Below, piece after piece: positions 54,621 to 62,588 of a stretch of 64,000 bases of DNA. The stretch spans positions 1 to 64,000 of the forward strand of contig CANLIL010000004.1 of assembly GCA_947491305.1 (NCBI GenBank), given 5' to 3'. A program made the translations under genes and the position numbers. The DNA comes from Flavobacteriales bacterium. GTDB taxonomy: Bacteria > Bacteroidota > Bacteroidia > Flavobacteriales_D > Crocinitomicaceae. The notes beneath the pieces were generated by a model that searched no databases, had not been told where the DNA came from, and was given only the letters and a program-made list of their open reading frames with translations. Positions within the stretch are counted from its first letter, which is position 1, and each line of letters begins with the position of its first letter.

Positions 54621-56519
54621 TTATTTATTTTCGTTCAACGCCTCGTAAATAACGCGTTGTATTTCTGTTCGAATATTTAAATCTCTTATTTTCCAATTGT
54701 CTTGACTAGGGCAAACACGATTGGATAAGAATACGTAATTAATTTGATGTTTTGGATCTGCCCAAACTAATGTGCCAGTAAAACCGCTATGTCCATAACT
54801 TTCTTGGGATGCTAATTCATGACATGTTCCTCCGCCACTTGCTTTCGGACGATCAAATCCTGCGCCTCTTCGATTGCCTTGAAATTGTTGCTTCGTATAG
54901 GAAGAAACCACAGCTGAAGAAAGGTATTGTTCATTTCCGTAGGTACCTTTATTTAAAAACAATTGCATTAATGAAGCTAAATCTGTTGCATTTGAAAAAA
55001 CTCCAGCGTGACCACCTACTCCGCCTAACATTGCAGCGCCTGGATCGTGAACAAAGCCATGAACTAATTGTTTTCTAAATGCTTGATCGTTTTCTGTTGG
55101 TATAATTTTATTTTTAGCAAAATGATTCAACGGCTGATAACGCATAGAACGTAAACCCATTGGAATATACAATTCATTCATTAAGAAATCATGGAAATTT
55201 TGTGCGGATTGTTTTTCTACAATTTTCTTAATGAAATAGTACCCTAAATCTGAATATTCATATTTTTTTGGTCCTAACGTACTTGCTAAAATTTGTTGGT
55301 AAATCGAATCAGCATAGGAATCTTTTATGTACAAATTTTGAGCAACTTGCGTTTCAAAACCAGGTTTTTTAACAGTTGAATAGTACTTAGGATTCAATTC
55401 TCCATTTTGCAATGTTCTTTTATAAAAAGGAATCCAAGCGGTTAATCCAGCTTGATGTGCCATCATCTCTTTGATTAAAACAGAATGAAAAGACGTATTT
55501 TGTGTTAATTCAGGCAAGTAATCACCCAATTTTTTATCCAATGAGAATTTTCCTTCAGATTCTAGTTTCATAATTCCAACTGTTGAACCTGCAATTTTTG
55601 AAACCGAAGCAATGTCATATACATCTGTATTTTTAACTAATTCTAAACCATCAAAAGTATGTCGACCAAAAGCTTTTCGGTAAATTATTGATCCTTTATA
55701 AGCCACAACAATTTGACAACCAGGAAAAGCTCCTTTAGAAATCGCTGAATTTACTATAGAATCAATGCGGTTAAATTTGGCTGCGGAAATACCAAACTCT
55801 TCCGGCTGACTAAATTTCAATCTTCCATTAGCAGAAATAGAAATTCCCGAATTAATTGGATATTTCTCATTAATTGAAAAGGGTAATTTACCATTTGCAG
55901 GAATAGCGCCAAAAATTAACTGAGCAACACGATCTTGGGCGAATAGCGTGTTTTCGTATCCTACAATAATAGTATTCATTTTTTCAATACTAGGATCATT
56001 CATCAGCTGTTTTGGATTTCCAAATATCACACCAATTAATTGTTTATTTGCTGGCAACTCTGCTATAAAATCACGTAATTTAGTATTAGTTGTTGTTTCA
56101 CTGAATGGAGACTCCGAACTTTCGTGAAAAGCTGTAATTATGATGTCATACTGAGAAAGTTCTTTTGGAAACTTTTGAATGGCCTCATCTAGTGAAGCAA
56201 AATAGAATCGATCAACGTCGGCAAATAATTCTAATGCATCGGTAAAATAACCCGTATGCATACCGATTGAAATACGTGCAATTTTTTGATTCAATTTTCG
56301 AATAGGGAAATTTAAAGACGTATTTTTTAATACAGTTAATTTATTCTCAACGGTTTCAAAAGATGTCCAATCTTCTAAATTGATTCTTGCATTAGATTTT
56401 ACACTGAATGAATTACTATTTTTTTTCTCATTTACTTGACTTTTCAAAGCGAAAATAACAGGTGTAATCACGACAATTAGACCAAAAACAACAAGCGAAA
56501 AAATTCTATTCGATTTCAT
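54621..56519 (-). CDS. Beta-lactamase-family protein with GH3 C-terminal domain only
   Basis: The layout is an N-terminal membrane anchor (about residues 7-25), a domain resembling the C-terminal domain of GH3 glycosidases (about 60-225: LTVLKNTSLNFPIRKLNQKI, VIFGNPKQL, RVAQLIFGAIPANGKLPFS), then a serine beta-lactamase/esterase domain (about 240-632) with SVSK (SxxK), YSDLGY and HSGFTGT. Bacteroidota often encode ~1000-residue fusions of a GH3 catalytic barrel, GH3_C and this beta-lactamase domain; here the barrel is absent, so glycosidase activity is not expected. It may be an esterase or peptidase acting on cell-wall material. A -7 element ends 4 bases upstream. Confidence 0.82.
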   Translation of the reverse strand: MKSNRIFSLVVFGLIVVITPVIFALKSQVNEKKNSNSFSVKSNARINLEDWTSFETVENKLTVLKNTSLNFPIRKLNQKIARISIGMHTGYFTDALELFADVDRFYFASLDEAIQKFPKELSQYDIIITAFHESSESPFSETTTNTKLRDFIAELPANKQLIGVIFGNPKQLMNDPSIEKMNTIIVGYENTLFAQDRVAQLIFGAIPANGKLPFSINEKYPINSGISISANGRLKFSQPEEFGISAAKFNRIDSIVNSAISKGAFPGCQIVVAYKGSIIYRKAFGRHTFDGLELVKNTDVYDIASVSKIAGSTVGIMKLESEGKFSLDKKLGDYLPELTQNTSFHSVLIKEMMAHQAGLTAWIPFYKRTLQNGELNPKYYSTVKKPGFETQVAQNLYIKDSYADSIYQQILASTLGPKKYEYSDLGYYFIKKIVEKQSAQNFHDFLMNELYIPMGLRSMRYQPLNHFAKNKIIPTENDQAFRKQLVHGFVHDPGAAMLGGVGGHAGVFSNATDLASLMQLFLNKGTYGNEQYLSSAVVSSYTKQQFQGNRRGAGFDRPKASGGGTCHELASQESYGHSGFTGTLVWADPKHQINYVFLSNRVCPSQDNWKIRDLNIRTEIQRVIYEALNENK

Positions 56520-56523
56520 TTTA

Positions 56524-56531
56524 CAAAATTA
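56524..56531 (-). promoter_or_regulatory. TAnnTTTG -7 element directly before the beta-lactamase gene
   Basis: On the minus strand TAATTTTG is a perfect consensus and ends 4 bases before the ATG at 56519, the same spacing as at pyrE and cdsA. Confidence 0.6.
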
Positions 56532-56650
56532 CAGCTTCGTATTCAAAAAAGAGTGAGATAATTGATTTTTTTTAGCTTAATTCTGTTAAAATTAGTCAAT
56601 AATTCAATAATCAATTCAGTGATTCTTTAGCATAAACAAAAGAAAAAAGT

Positions 56651-56658
56651 TACTTTTG
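56651..56658 (+). promoter_or_regulatory. TAnnTTTG -7 element of mutL
   Basis: TACTTTTG matches the consensus and ends 29 bases before the mutL ATG. It probably drives the whole run to about 62.5 kb. Confidence 0.6.
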
Positions 56659-56687
56659 TTCGTTGTCTAAAATTTAGAAAAAAAACA

Positions 56688-58517
56688 ATGCGTGACTTAA
56701 TTCAGCTTTTACCCGATCATATTGCAAATCAAATTGCTGCTGGAGAAGTAATACAACGTCCTGCCTCAGTTGTAAAAGAATTAATTGAAAATGCCATTGA
56801 TGCTGGAGCTGATACAATACAATTATTACTAAAAGATGCTGGAAAAACATTGATTCAAATTAGTGATAATGGAAAAGGTATGACTAAAAACGACGCAATT
56901 CGTTGTTTTGATCGTCATGCAACGAGCAAGTTAAAAACGGCAGAAGATTTGTTTGCATTAACAACAAAGGGATTTCGTGGAGAAGCATTGGCTTCAATTG
57001 CAGCAATCGCTCATGTTTCATTAAAAACAAAACAGCACGATCAAGAATTAGGAAATATCATAGAAATTGAAGGGAGTAAAATCACAAAAAATGAAGTTAC
57101 AGTCTGTGCAAATGGGACAACTTTTTCAGTAAAAAACTTATTTTACAATGTGCCGGCGCGACGCAATTTCTTAAAATCAGACACGGTTGAATTCAATCAT
57201 ATTACAGATGAATTTGTCCGAATAGCACTGGCTCATCCATCGATTACATTTATTTTCACAAACAACGAACAGGAAGTATATCATTTGAGAGCTTCTAATC
57301 TGCGCAAGCGAATAGTTGATGTTGTTGGGATAAAAACAAATGATAAACTAGTTCCAATTGAAGAATCAACTGAAATCGTAACGATTAATGGGTTTGTTGG
57401 GAAACCTGAATATTCAAAAAAAACAAGAGGTGAGCAATTCCTTTTTGTCAATGATCGTTTTTTCAAAGATTCATTCTTTCACCATGCAATTTCAAAAGCA
57501 TTTGATGGCTTAATTCAACCAAAACATTTTCCTAGTTATTTTTTGTATTTAACGATTGATCCAAAGAAAATTGATATCAATGTTCACCCAACAAAAACTG
57601 AAATAAAATTTGAAGAAGACCGCTTAATTTACGCCATAATTTTGAGTAGTATTCGACAAGCATTAGGAAAATACAACATCGCTCCTACGCTTGATTTTAA
57701 TCAGGAAAATAGTTTTGATTTACCTCATTCGATGCGCAATCAACCAGCTATTGAGCCAATTATTAAAGTTGATACGAATTTTAATCCGTTCAACTCAAAC
57801 AAACCGAGTTCGGGTAGCTCATCGGCTAATTTTACAAAGGCTATTCATTCCGAAGGATTTGGTGCAAAAGAAGTTACGCCAGAAGATTGGCAAAATTTTT
57901 ACCAAATCGAAGAAGAACAACCAAAAAATGAACTGCAAGAAATCGAATTTGAAAATCCAATTATATTAGAAAAATCGTTTATTAATCAAGGAAAATATTT
58001 ATTTACACCTTGTAAATCTGGACTTTTAGTTATTGATCTTCCACGGGCAATTGAGCGCATTGTTTACGATGAGTTAATGGTCAAATTTGTTTCAAGTCCA
58101 ATCGTTTCGCAACAACTTTTATTTCCCATAGAAAGAGAGTTTTCTAAAAATGAAACTTCAAGTTGGCTTGAAAACACAACAATGCTTGAGCGTTTGGGTT
58201 TCAAATCAACTATCACAAATCAAACAATGTCATTAAATGCCATTCCAACTATTTTACAAGAAGAATCGATACATATTTGCATTGATTTGATCCTTGAAAA
58301 TATATCATTTAAAGAAATTGAAAAAGGAGACATTGCTCATTTTTTAATTTTGTCTATCGCTCAAGCTGCTGGAAGGAAGAAAAGTAAAGCAAATTCTGCT
58401 AATGAAAATGAACATATCATTGAACAATTATTTCAATGTCCTGAACATGCATTTACTCCAACCGGAAAAAAAATAGTTCAAACCTTATCGTTTGAAGAAA
58501 TCGCCTTAAAATTCTAA
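56688..58517 (+). CDS. mutL: DNA mismatch-repair protein MutL
   Basis: MutL couples MutS mismatch recognition to strand processing. The N-terminal GHKL ATPase shows IAAGEVIQRPASVVKELIENAIDAGA, SDNGKGM and TKGFRGEALASIAA. The transducer domain contains NVHPTKTEIKF. The C-terminal domain is present, but the endonuclease motif DQHAx2Ex4E reads DLPRAIERIVYD and the last motif reads CPEHAFTPTGKK. It therefore looks nuclease-deficient; I recall similar degeneracy in other Bacteroidota. The length of 609 residues is normal. It heads a tight plus-strand cluster with two rhomboids. Confidence 0.95.
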   Translation: MRDLIQLLPDHIANQIAAGEVIQRPASVVKELIENAIDAGADTIQLLLKDAGKTLIQISDNGKGMTKNDAIRCFDRHATSKLKTAEDLFALTTKGFRGEALASIAAIAHVSLKTKQHDQELGNIIEIEGSKITKNEVTVCANGTTFSVKNLFYNVPARRNFLKSDTVEFNHITDEFVRIALAHPSITFIFTNNEQEVYHLRASNLRKRIVDVVGIKTNDKLVPIEESTEIVTINGFVGKPEYSKKTRGEQFLFVNDRFFKDSFFHHAISKAFDGLIQPKHFPSYFLYLTIDPKKIDINVHPTKTEIKFEEDRLIYAIILSSIRQALGKYNIAPTLDFNQENSFDLPHSMRNQPAIEPIIKVDTNFNPFNSNKPSSGSSSANFTKAIHSEGFGAKEVTPEDWQNFYQIEEEQPKNELQEIEFENPIILEKSFINQGKYLFTPCKSGLLVIDLPRAIERIVYDELMVKFVSSPIVSQQLLFPIEREFSKNETSSWLENTTMLERLGFKSTITNQTMSLNAIPTILQEESIHICIDLILENISFKEIEKGDIAHFLILSIAQAAGRKKSKANSANENEHIIEQLFQCPEHAFTPTGKKIVQTLSFEEIALKF

Positions 58518-58520
58518 TTT

Positions 58521-59297
58521 ATGTTTTCATTTCTAAATAATATACCGCAAGTCACCAAAAACATTTTAATCTTAAATATCTTGTTTTTTGTGTTAAAATA
58601 TTTCTTCCAATCAAAAGGAATTGATCTTGATTCATTATTAGGAGCGCATTACATTAATTCTCCTTTATTTCAACCCTACCAAGTTGTTACGCATTTCTTC
58701 ATGCATGCAGATTTTTTCCACATTTTCTTTAACATGTGGCTTTTTGTCATGTTGGGAGGGTTTTTGGAACGACTTTGGGGACCAAAACGATTTTTTATAT
58801 TTTACATTGCATCTGCATTAGGTGCTTTTGCGTTGTATAACATTATTGGTTTTTATCAAATCAATGAGCTTAAAAGTCAATTAACTTCTGTTGTTGACAT
58901 GGAATACATTAATCACATTTTGCGCTCGAGTTCAACTGGGAATGTTATCAATGATTTAAATGAATACGTTCGTACTTTACCAATTGAACCGTCTTTATTT
59001 CAACAGTTAGAAAATTACATTAGTTTAAGTTTAACCCCAATGATTGGAGCTTCAGGTGCTGTTTTTGGTGTAATGGCAGCATTTGCAATACTTTTTCCAA
59101 ATACTGAATTCATGTTGTACTTTGCTATTCCAGTAAAAGCAAAATATTTAGTAGGTGCTTATTTTGTATTCGAATTGTACCAAAGTTTCAATGCACCAGG
59201 CGACAATGTTGCGCACTTAGCCCATGTTGGAGGTGCAATCGTTGGAGCGATTCTAATTCTAATCTGGCGTAAAAACGATAAGAAAAACTTTTATTAA
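58521..59297 (+). CDS. Rhomboid-family intramembrane serine protease (1)
   Basis: This six- or seven-segment membrane protein carries the rhomboid motifs: HADFFHIFFNMW in the second helix region, the nucleophile in MIGASGAVFGVMA (GxSG) and the His in HLAHVGGAIVG. The Ser-His dyad is therefore intact. A hydrophilic insertion (about residues 115-165) separates helices 3 and 4. It starts 3 bases after mutL and its stop overlaps the start of a second rhomboid gene by one base. The substrate is unknown. Confidence 0.92.
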   Translation: MFSFLNNIPQVTKNILILNILFFVLKYFFQSKGIDLDSLLGAHYINSPLFQPYQVVTHFFMHADFFHIFFNMWLFVMLGGFLERLWGPKRFFIFYIASALGAFALYNIIGFYQINELKSQLTSVVDMEYINHILRSSSTGNVINDLNEYVRTLPIEPSLFQQLENYISLSLTPMIGASGAVFGVMAAFAILFPNTEFMLYFAIPVKAKYLVGAYFVFELYQSFNAPGDNVAHLAHVGGAIVGAILILIWRKNDKKNFY

Positions 59298-60193
59298 TGC
59301 ACGGTGAACGTACTTTTCTTGAGCAATTAATTTACCAATGGAAACATGGTGGAATGATGATGAAACTACTATTTATCAATAGTTTTATTTTTATTGTGAT
59401 TCAACTACTAAGTGTTTTTGGACGATTAATGGGAATTGAAGCCCAAACAACTGTAACTGAATTTTTAATTTCTATTTTTGGAATGGAAACTACATTCAGT
59501 TCTTTTTTGCTGCATCCATGGGGTATTTTTACGAGTATTTTTGCTCATTTCACCCTGTTTCATTTTATTTCAAACATGCTTTTTCTTTATTTTGCTGGAA
59601 AACTTTTTGAATCGATTTTTGAAAGAAAATACTTGTTTTTCACCTACCTTTTTGGAGGCATATTCGGCGGATTAATTGAATTGATTGCACATGCTAGTTT
59701 TCCTTCTTTACAAGATGAAGCTATTGTAATTGTTGGAGGTTCTGGATCAATTATGGCGCTATTTGCAACCTTGGCATTTTACAGACCTAATTTAACGATC
59801 AGTGTATTTGGAATTTTCAATACACGACTCATTTTTATTGCAGCAGCATTTATTTTATCCGACTTAATATCTTTGGGGATAAATGATGGGACAGCGCATT
59901 TTGCGCACATTGGCGGTGTTATTTTTGGAGCATTGACAGTGGTTTCAATGGCGTCTTTTTTTAAATTCTATGATCGTTTAACTACTTTTACTATCTTTCA
60001 AAAGAAATCACACTTAAAAGTAAAAAAAGGAACACGAACAAGTACTTTTAAGACAGATGAAGAATACAATTTTGAAAAACGTAAAAAACAAGAAAAAACA
60101 GACGCTATACTAGATAAAATAGCAAAATCAGGCTACGAATCTCTTTCTAAAATAGAAAAAGAATTTCTTTTTAACCAAAGTAAAAATGGGTAA
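59297..60193 (+). CDS. Rhomboid-family intramembrane serine protease (2)
   Basis: This is a second, divergent rhomboid. It has HFISNMLFLYFAG, the nucleophile segment IVGGSGSIMAL and HFAHIGGVIFG with the dyad His. A cytoplasmic C-terminal tail of about 70 residues is Lys-rich and helical, and it ends in a short predicted domain around KIAKSGYESLSKIEKEFLF, a motif I recall at the C-terminus of several Bacteroidota rhomboids. It overlaps the first rhomboid gene by 1 base and the next gene by 8. Two adjacent rhomboids could form a heteromer or have distinct substrates. Confidence 0.9.
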   Translation: MHGERTFLEQLIYQWKHGGMMMKLLFINSFIFIVIQLLSVFGRLMGIEAQTTVTEFLISIFGMETTFSSFLLHPWGIFTSIFAHFTLFHFISNMLFLYFAGKLFESIFERKYLFFTYLFGGIFGGLIELIAHASFPSLQDEAIVIVGGSGSIMALFATLAFYRPNLTISVFGIFNTRLIFIAAAFILSDLISLGINDGTAHFAHIGGVIFGALTVVSMASFFKFYDRLTTFTIFQKKSHLKVKKGTRTSTFKTDEEYNFEKRKKQEKTDAILDKIAKSGYESLSKIEKEFLFNQSKNG

Positions 60194-61319
60194 TATGCTT
60201 ACTAAAATAGTGCGATTTTCAACCCTTCTTCGGATTATTACAATCTGTTGTTTGGTTGGTTTACTATTTTCGTATTTAGCACCGTTTGTTCATCCTAACA
60301 CCTTGAAAATTATTCCATTTTTTGGTTTATCCTACCCTATTTTCTTGTTACTTACGCTAATAGCTTTAGTTTATTGGTCAATAATGAAGTCAAGAATGGC
60401 ACTCTTAATCATTGGAGTGCTTTTGATTGGTGGAAAATTACACTTTCGAATTTTTGCATTTGGTTCAAACAGTGATACGTTACCTGCAAAGGAGAAATTA
60501 TTGCATGTTATGAGCTATAATGTTCGCTTATTTGACCTTTATACCGCCGATGAAAATAACATCTTCGAAAAACGAAACTTAATCTTTGATTATATCAAAA
60601 ATGAAGACCCTGACATTATTTGTTTTCAAGAATTTTACCACCAAGATAAACCAACAAAATTTAAAACACGCGATACACTTATTGATATTTTAGCAATTAA
60701 AGATTACCACGAACGATTTGCGCATAAATTGAAAGGTAGACAAAATTTCGGTGTTTCAATTTTATCAAAACACCCTTTAATTGCGAAAGGAGATGTCATG
60801 TTCTCCACACAAGGTGATCAAGATTTTAATTATTGCATTTTTGTTGATTTGGTGAAGAATCAAGATACGTTTAGAATCTACAATGTTCACCTTCAATCGA
60901 TCAGACTTCAACAAGAAGATTATTCACTTTTTAAAGATGGGAATGCAACCATTGAAAAAAAATCTACGATTCGTTTGTTAATTGATAAATTGCGCATTGC
61001 TTACCCAAAAAGAGCCGAACAAGCAAGAGCAGTCATAGAACATGTTCAATCTTCGCCTTATCCGACAATTGTATGCGGTGATTTCAACGACACGCCGATG
61101 TCATATGCATACAATCAATTTGACAAACTATTAATTGACGCTTTTCGTTCATGTAGCTTTGGGATTGGTTCTACTTATATTGGAAAAGTTCCAGCTGGCA
61201 GAATCGATTATATTTTCCATACGCCAAATTTGATTTCAACTGATTTTAAAATTCAAAAAGAGAAGTTAAGCGATCACCGAGCTATTTCTTGTAAACTGTT
61301 TAAAGACACAATTCAATAA
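60186..61319 (+). CDS. Endonuclease/exonuclease/phosphatase-family membrane protein
   Basis: The N-terminal ~95 residues contain three hydrophobic segments. The rest is an endonuclease/exonuclease/phosphatase domain: MSYNVRLFDLY, IICFQEFYH (catalytic Glu), VCGDFNDTPMS (Asp/Asn) and LSDHRAISC with the terminal catalytic His. The domain probably faces the periplasm, where it may act on nucleic acids or phosphoesters. It overlaps the rhomboid gene by 8 bases and is separated by one base from the YciO-like gene. The membrane anchoring and the cluster with mutL recur in Flavobacteriales as I recall it. Confidence 0.85.
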   Translation: MGNMLTKIVRFSTLLRIITICCLVGLLFSYLAPFVHPNTLKIIPFFGLSYPIFLLLTLIALVYWSIMKSRMALLIIGVLLIGGKLHFRIFAFGSNSDTLPAKEKLLHVMSYNVRLFDLYTADENNIFEKRNLIFDYIKNEDPDIICFQEFYHQDKPTKFKTRDTLIDILAIKDYHERFAHKLKGRQNFGVSILSKHPLIAKGDVMFSTQGDQDFNYCIFVDLVKNQDTFRIYNVHLQSIRLQQEDYSLFKDGNATIEKKSTIRLLIDKLRIAYPKRAEQARAVIEHVQSSPYPTIVCGDFNDTPMSYAYNQFDKLLIDAFRSCSFGIGSTYIGKVPAGRIDYIFHTPNLISTDFKIQKEKLSDHRAISCKLFKDTIQ

Positions 61320-61320
61320 A

Positions 61321-61938
61321 ATGTTAGTAGAAATAAACCCAACAAACATCGATAATCGCTTGATTAAACAAGCCGTTGATGTATTGAAAAGTGGTGGTGT
61401 CATTATTTTTCCAACTGACACAGTCTACAGTATGGGGTGTGATTTATACAGCAAAAAAGGATTAAATGAATTAGCGAAATTGAAAAACATCAAATTAAAC
61501 AAAGCTAATTTCTCCATTATTTGTTCAGATTTAAGTCATTTATCTGAATACGTAAAACAACTTGATCGTTCTGTTTTTAAATTATTAAAACAATCCTTAC
61601 CAGGCCCATTTACGTTTATTTTAAATGCAACAAATGAAATTCCGCGCTTGTTTGATACCAATCGTAAAGAAATTGGAATTCGTATTCCAAATAATGCAAT
61701 AGTTCTCGAAATCGTTAAATTATTAGAGAATCCAATTGCTACAACATCCTTACACAATGATGAAGATACAATTGCTGATTATTTTGCGGATCCATATATG
61801 ATTTATGAACGCTTTGACGAAGATGTTCCTTTTATTATTGATGGCGGATATGGCCATTTAGAAGCTTCAACTGTTGTTGATTGCACCAACGGTAGTCCAG
61901 AAATTATACGACAAGGAATTGGAAAAATAATCCTATGA
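61321..61938 (+). CDS. Sua5/YciO/YrdC-family protein
   Basis: This single YrdC-fold domain of 205 residues matches the TsaC/Sua5/YciO family, some of which make L-threonylcarbamoyladenylate for tRNA t6A. It shows IIFPTDTVYSMGCDL near residue 30, the KANFSIICSDLSHLSEY segment, LPGPFTFILNAT and IGIRIPNN. The form of the first motifs is closer to YciO than to TsaC, so the t6A role is uncertain. It starts one base after the EEP gene and overlaps the glutamine amidotransferase by 4 bases. Confidence 0.85.
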   Translation: MLVEINPTNIDNRLIKQAVDVLKSGGVIIFPTDTVYSMGCDLYSKKGLNELAKLKNIKLNKANFSIICSDLSHLSEYVKQLDRSVFKLLKQSLPGPFTFILNATNEIPRLFDTNRKEIGIRIPNNAIVLEIVKLLENPIATTSLHNDEDTIADYFADPYMIYERFDEDVPFIIDGGYGHLEASTVVDCTNGSPEIIRQGIGKIIL

Positions 61939-62507
61939 TTTTAATTTTAGATTGCGGAAGTAGTAAAACACCCTTTATCGAATCAATGGTCGATGAGTTT
62001 TGTGATTTTACAACTATTCCTATTTTAGATTTTGAAGAAACAAGTCTATCTAATGTAAACGGCGTAATCATTTCAGGTGCTCCGTTGTTAATTACCGAAC
62101 AAGACATTTCACCTTATTTAGCAAAATTAAAGTGGTTAAAAACAATTCACATGCCAACATTGGGTATTTGTTTTGGACATCAATTAATCGGGATAACGTT
62201 TGGTGCATTTGGTCAAAAAATGAGAAAAGACAGAGATTTACAAGTAATTGAAGCTTTTGAAGATTCATTACTTTTGGACAAACTCCCAACCGAATTTGAA
62301 ATGATTGAAGATCACTGCGAAACGATTTCAATTCCACAACACTTTAAACTGGTCGCTTCATCAGATGCATGTGTTAATGAAGTTATGGAACATCAAACCC
62401 TTCCGATTTATGGGGTTCAATTTCATCCTGAAGTTTCAGGGAATTATGGGAGAATAATTTTTGATAATTTTATTAAGATTGCCTTAAATCAACCAAAAAT
62501 TGACTAA
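61935..62507 (+). CDS. Class I glutamine amidotransferase
   Basis: This is a single-domain glutamine amidotransferase of the triad type. The nucleophile Cys is in TLGICFGHQLIG (about residue 77), and the His/Glu pair is in GVQFHPEVSG near the C-terminus. It resembles the amidotransferase half of GMP synthase, but no synthetase domain is attached and none lies nearby. The acceptor is unknown. It overlaps the YciO-like gene by 4 bases (ATGA), so it is the last gene of the mutL run. Confidence 0.85.
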   Translation: MILILDCGSSKTPFIESMVDEFCDFTTIPILDFEETSLSNVNGVIISGAPLLITEQDISPYLAKLKWLKTIHMPTLGICFGHQLIGITFGAFGQKMRKDRDLQVIEAFEDSLLLDKLPTEFEMIEDHCETISIPQHFKLVASSDACVNEVMEHQTLPIYGVQFHPEVSGNYGRIIFDNFIKIALNQPKID

Positions 62508-62588
62508 TACGTGTTATTCAACATGCATTGTTAATAGTTTTCATACAAACGCCCTCTAATCCTAAAATAAAAAGTTGATCTTAGCACT

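Noticed and set aside
54621-56519. Beta-lactam-resistance gene call
   Set aside because: The SxxK domain belongs to the broad serine hydrolase/esterase group and is attached to a GH3-type domain, so it is not a dedicated beta-lactamase.
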